DNA of 64,000 nucleotides from NCBI GenBank assembly GCA_945861275.1, contig CAMATZ010000011.1, positions 57,335 through 121,334 on the forward strand, given 5' to 3'. Source of the DNA: Bordetella parapertussis. Lineage in GTDB: Bacteria; Pseudomonadota; Gammaproteobacteria; Burkholderiales; SG8-41. The notes below the pieces were generated by a model that was given only the letters and a program-made list of their open reading frames with translations, ran no database searches and was not told the DNA's origin. Both the position numbers and the translations under genes were made by a program. Each line of letters starts with the position of its first letter. The stretch's first letter is position 1. Below are positions 62,657 through 64,000 of the stretch, one piece after another.

Positions 62657-63892
62657 ATGACGAAATGGGAGTTCTTGCCCAATCCAGGGCAGGAAGAGGA
62701 GGGGCTTGGTCACGCGGGAATTGAGACCTTCAAGGGTTCGCGCTACCCAAGTCTTGCTCGGGAGTGCTCGCAAAATAGTCTGGATGCCCCCGCCAACCAG
62801 TCAGCAATAGTACTTCTGCATTTCCGGCGTCACCTTCTGCCAGGAGAGCAGATTCCTGACTTGATGTCTTTGAAGAAAACACTCGAAGCCTGCTTGAAGC
62901 AGGCCAAAGAATTCGATCGGAGTAAGGACGAGAGTTTCTTCCAACGCGCATTACAAGTGGCAAGTCAGCAGGAGATCCCGGTTCTTTCCGTCGAAGACTT
63001 TGGAACGACGGGCTTGGTCGGCCCCGCCTTACCCGGCAATCCCTTTTTTGCTTTGGTCAAGTCATCAGGCGTTAGTCAGAAACCGATGGACGACGCGGGT
63101 GGCTCCTTCGGTATTGGCAAGAATGCGGTCTTTGCCGTTTCCGACCTCAGGACTGTGTTCTATTCAACGCTTTATAAATCTTCCAAGGGTGAGAACCGGC
63201 GACTTGCCCAAGGGAAGAGCATTCTTGTTTCCCACGGCAGTGGTGGTGATGCCAAGCGAGCAACCGGCTATTGGGGGAGTAATGGATTCAACCCCGTTGA
63301 AAGTGACCAAGAGATCCCCGAGTGGCTGCGTCGCACAGATGTTGGGACAACAGTTGCATCCATAGGGTTCACTGAGGAATCCGATTGGCACTGGAAAATG
63401 GTGGAATCACTGATCCGCAACTTCTTTGCGGCTATCATGAAAGAGGCAATCCAGTTCATCGTTCAGAGGTCAGAACAGGAGATCATAGAAATTGATAAGA
63501 GCACTCTTCCGGGGCTGTTTCTCCGTCAAGAAGTTCAATCAGCGGCGGAGATAGCAGGAACCGCTGATGAACTGAAATTTAGTGCTGATATGCTTTCGGC
63601 ATTAAGCTCACCAGAGACCACTGCACGAGAGAAAGAGTTCAAGGATGTTGGCACATTTCGTCTTCGCATCCTGCAAATGAAGGGCCTGCAACGAAAGGTT
63701 GGCATCTTGCGAAACGGTATGTATATTGTAGACAACCTCAGACCGTTCGGGCATGCACTGGCAAGGTTTCCCTTGTCCAAAGACTTCGTGGCCGTGCTGG
63801 AGCCAGTGGACAGCAAAACAAGTGGTGTGTTACGGGACTTAGAAAGTCCGAAGCGTGCTTATCCGGTTGTCACCCAAACCAACTACCGGTAG
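62657..63892 (+). CDS. GHKL-type ATPase of a defence locus, probably truncated by an IS
   Basis: A 411-residue frame. RYPSLARECSQNSLDAPANQ (near residues 28-47) is the Bergerat N-box, ILS-type VEDFGTTGLVGPALPG is the G1 region, and DAGGSFGIGKNAVFAVSDLR the G2 lid. GTFRLRILQMKGLQRKVGIL and GMYIVDNLRPFGHAL suggest a MutL/HSP90-like transducer part. The frame ends in KRAYPVVTQTNYR, encoded by DNA that looks like the left end of an IS1595-type element. The native C-terminus is therefore probably lost. The C5 methyltransferase next door supports a role in DNA modification or restriction. Confidence 0.75.
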   Translation: MTKWEFLPNPGQEEEGLGHAGIETFKGSRYPSLARECSQNSLDAPANQSAIVLLHFRRHLLPGEQIPDLMSLKKTLEACLKQAKEFDRSKDESFFQRALQVASQQEIPVLSVEDFGTTGLVGPALPGNPFFALVKSSGVSQKPMDDAGGSFGIGKNAVFAVSDLRTVFYSTLYKSSKGENRRLAQGKSILVSHGSGGDAKRATGYWGSNGFNPVESDQEIPEWLRRTDVGTTVASIGFTEESDWHWKMVESLIRNFFAAIMKEAIQFIVQRSEQEIIEIDKSTLPGLFLRQEVQSAAEIAGTADELKFSADMLSALSSPETTAREKEFKDVGTFRLRILQMKGLQRKVGILRNGMYIVDNLRPFGHALARFPLSKDFVAVLEPVDSKTSGVLRDLESPKRAYPVVTQTNYR

Positions 63893-64000
63893 TATGTTGA
63901 GCATCCGCGCTGACGTGGAGCGACCATGGTTATTGACGTACTTGAGCGAGGCGATCTGCCGTTTCCGCGCTCGCTGCCGGAGTTCCAGCGCCTCTTCCCT
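63867..64000 (+). mobile_element. Left end of an IS1595-type insertion sequence, partial
   Basis: A transposase-like start codon follows within 60 bases of the point where the ATPase frame ceases to look like its family. The exact terminal repeat is not resolvable from one end; GGTTGTCACCCAAACC is a candidate. The element continues past the window. Confidence 0.5.
63926..64000 (+). CDS. IS1595/ISXO2-family transposase, N-terminal fragment
   Basis: The 25 visible residues, MVIDVLERGDLPFPRSLPEF then QRLFP, match the short N-terminal lead of ISXO2-like transposases, in which a S-x-x-E-F-Q-x-x-F-P segment precedes the zinc ribbon W-P-x-G-x-x-C-P. The catalytic DDE domain lies outside the window. 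Family assignment rests on this short block only. Confidence 0.55.
   Translation, partial: MVIDVLERGDLPFPRSLPEFQRLFP

Overview
The window looks like a stretch of chromosome from a GC-rich betaproteobacterium, probably near Burkholderiales. Two things suggest this: the many unlinked Bug/TctC-type periplasmic solute-binding proteins (nine intact, one decayed), and the housekeeping block queA - thioesterase - tgt - yajC - secD - secF. This is inferred from gene content; no rRNA or other phylogenetic marker was tested.

Layout. 1-2.8 kb (minus strand): a BrnT/BrnA toxin-antitoxin pair cut by the left edge, with a well-formed promoter/operator. Beside it are three genes (methyltransferase, secreted protein, transglutaminase-like lipoprotein) separated by two attC-like sites, so they look like integron gene cassettes without an integrase. 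3.1-32.2 kb: a long catabolic region with hydantoinase A/B, Old-Yellow-Enzyme reductase, aminotransferase, alpha/beta hydrolases, four amidohydrolase-2 proteins, a D-aminoacylase-type amidohydrolase, an isocitrate-lyase-fold protein, MmgE/PrpD, LLM flavin oxidoreductase, and an oxalyl-CoA-decarboxylase-like and formyl-CoA-transferase-like pair. Bug proteins are scattered among them. 32.4-37.8 kb (plus strand): an apparent operon of two Bug proteins, a carboxymuconolactone-decarboxylase-like protein, a UGSC-family protein whose reading frame crosses an in-frame TGA, a 369-residue partner, and a third Bug protein. 37.8-40.2 kb: Bug and MmgE/PrpD. 40.3-49.7 kb: housekeeping genes (purB, cnoX-like, dedA, secF, secD, yajC, tgt, thioesterase, queA) and a tRNA-Leu. 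49.8-60.8 kb, beyond the tRNA: a second accessory block with ketopantoate-reductase-like, LLM, a second D-aminoacylase paralogue, Bug, thiolase-like plus DUF35, cupin, yghU-type GST, SDR and epimerase genes. 61-64 kb: a DNA cytosine methyltransferase and a GHKL ATPase gene apparently cut by the left end of an IS1595-type element.

The most notable signal is at 35064-35654. Reading through the TGA at 35343-35345 as selenocysteine joins two conserved halves into one UGSC-family selenoprotein. A 7-bp perfect hairpin follows the TGA at the distance expected of a bacterial SECIS element, and the true stop overlaps the next gene's start. The intergenic DNA is also unusually structured. It holds a MITE-like palindrome family, self-complementary heptad-repeat elements filling three consecutive gaps of the dedA-secF-secD-yajC block, a 118-bp palindrome, and a recurrent AT-rich motif. 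Several of these repeats supply the stop codon of a neighbouring gene.
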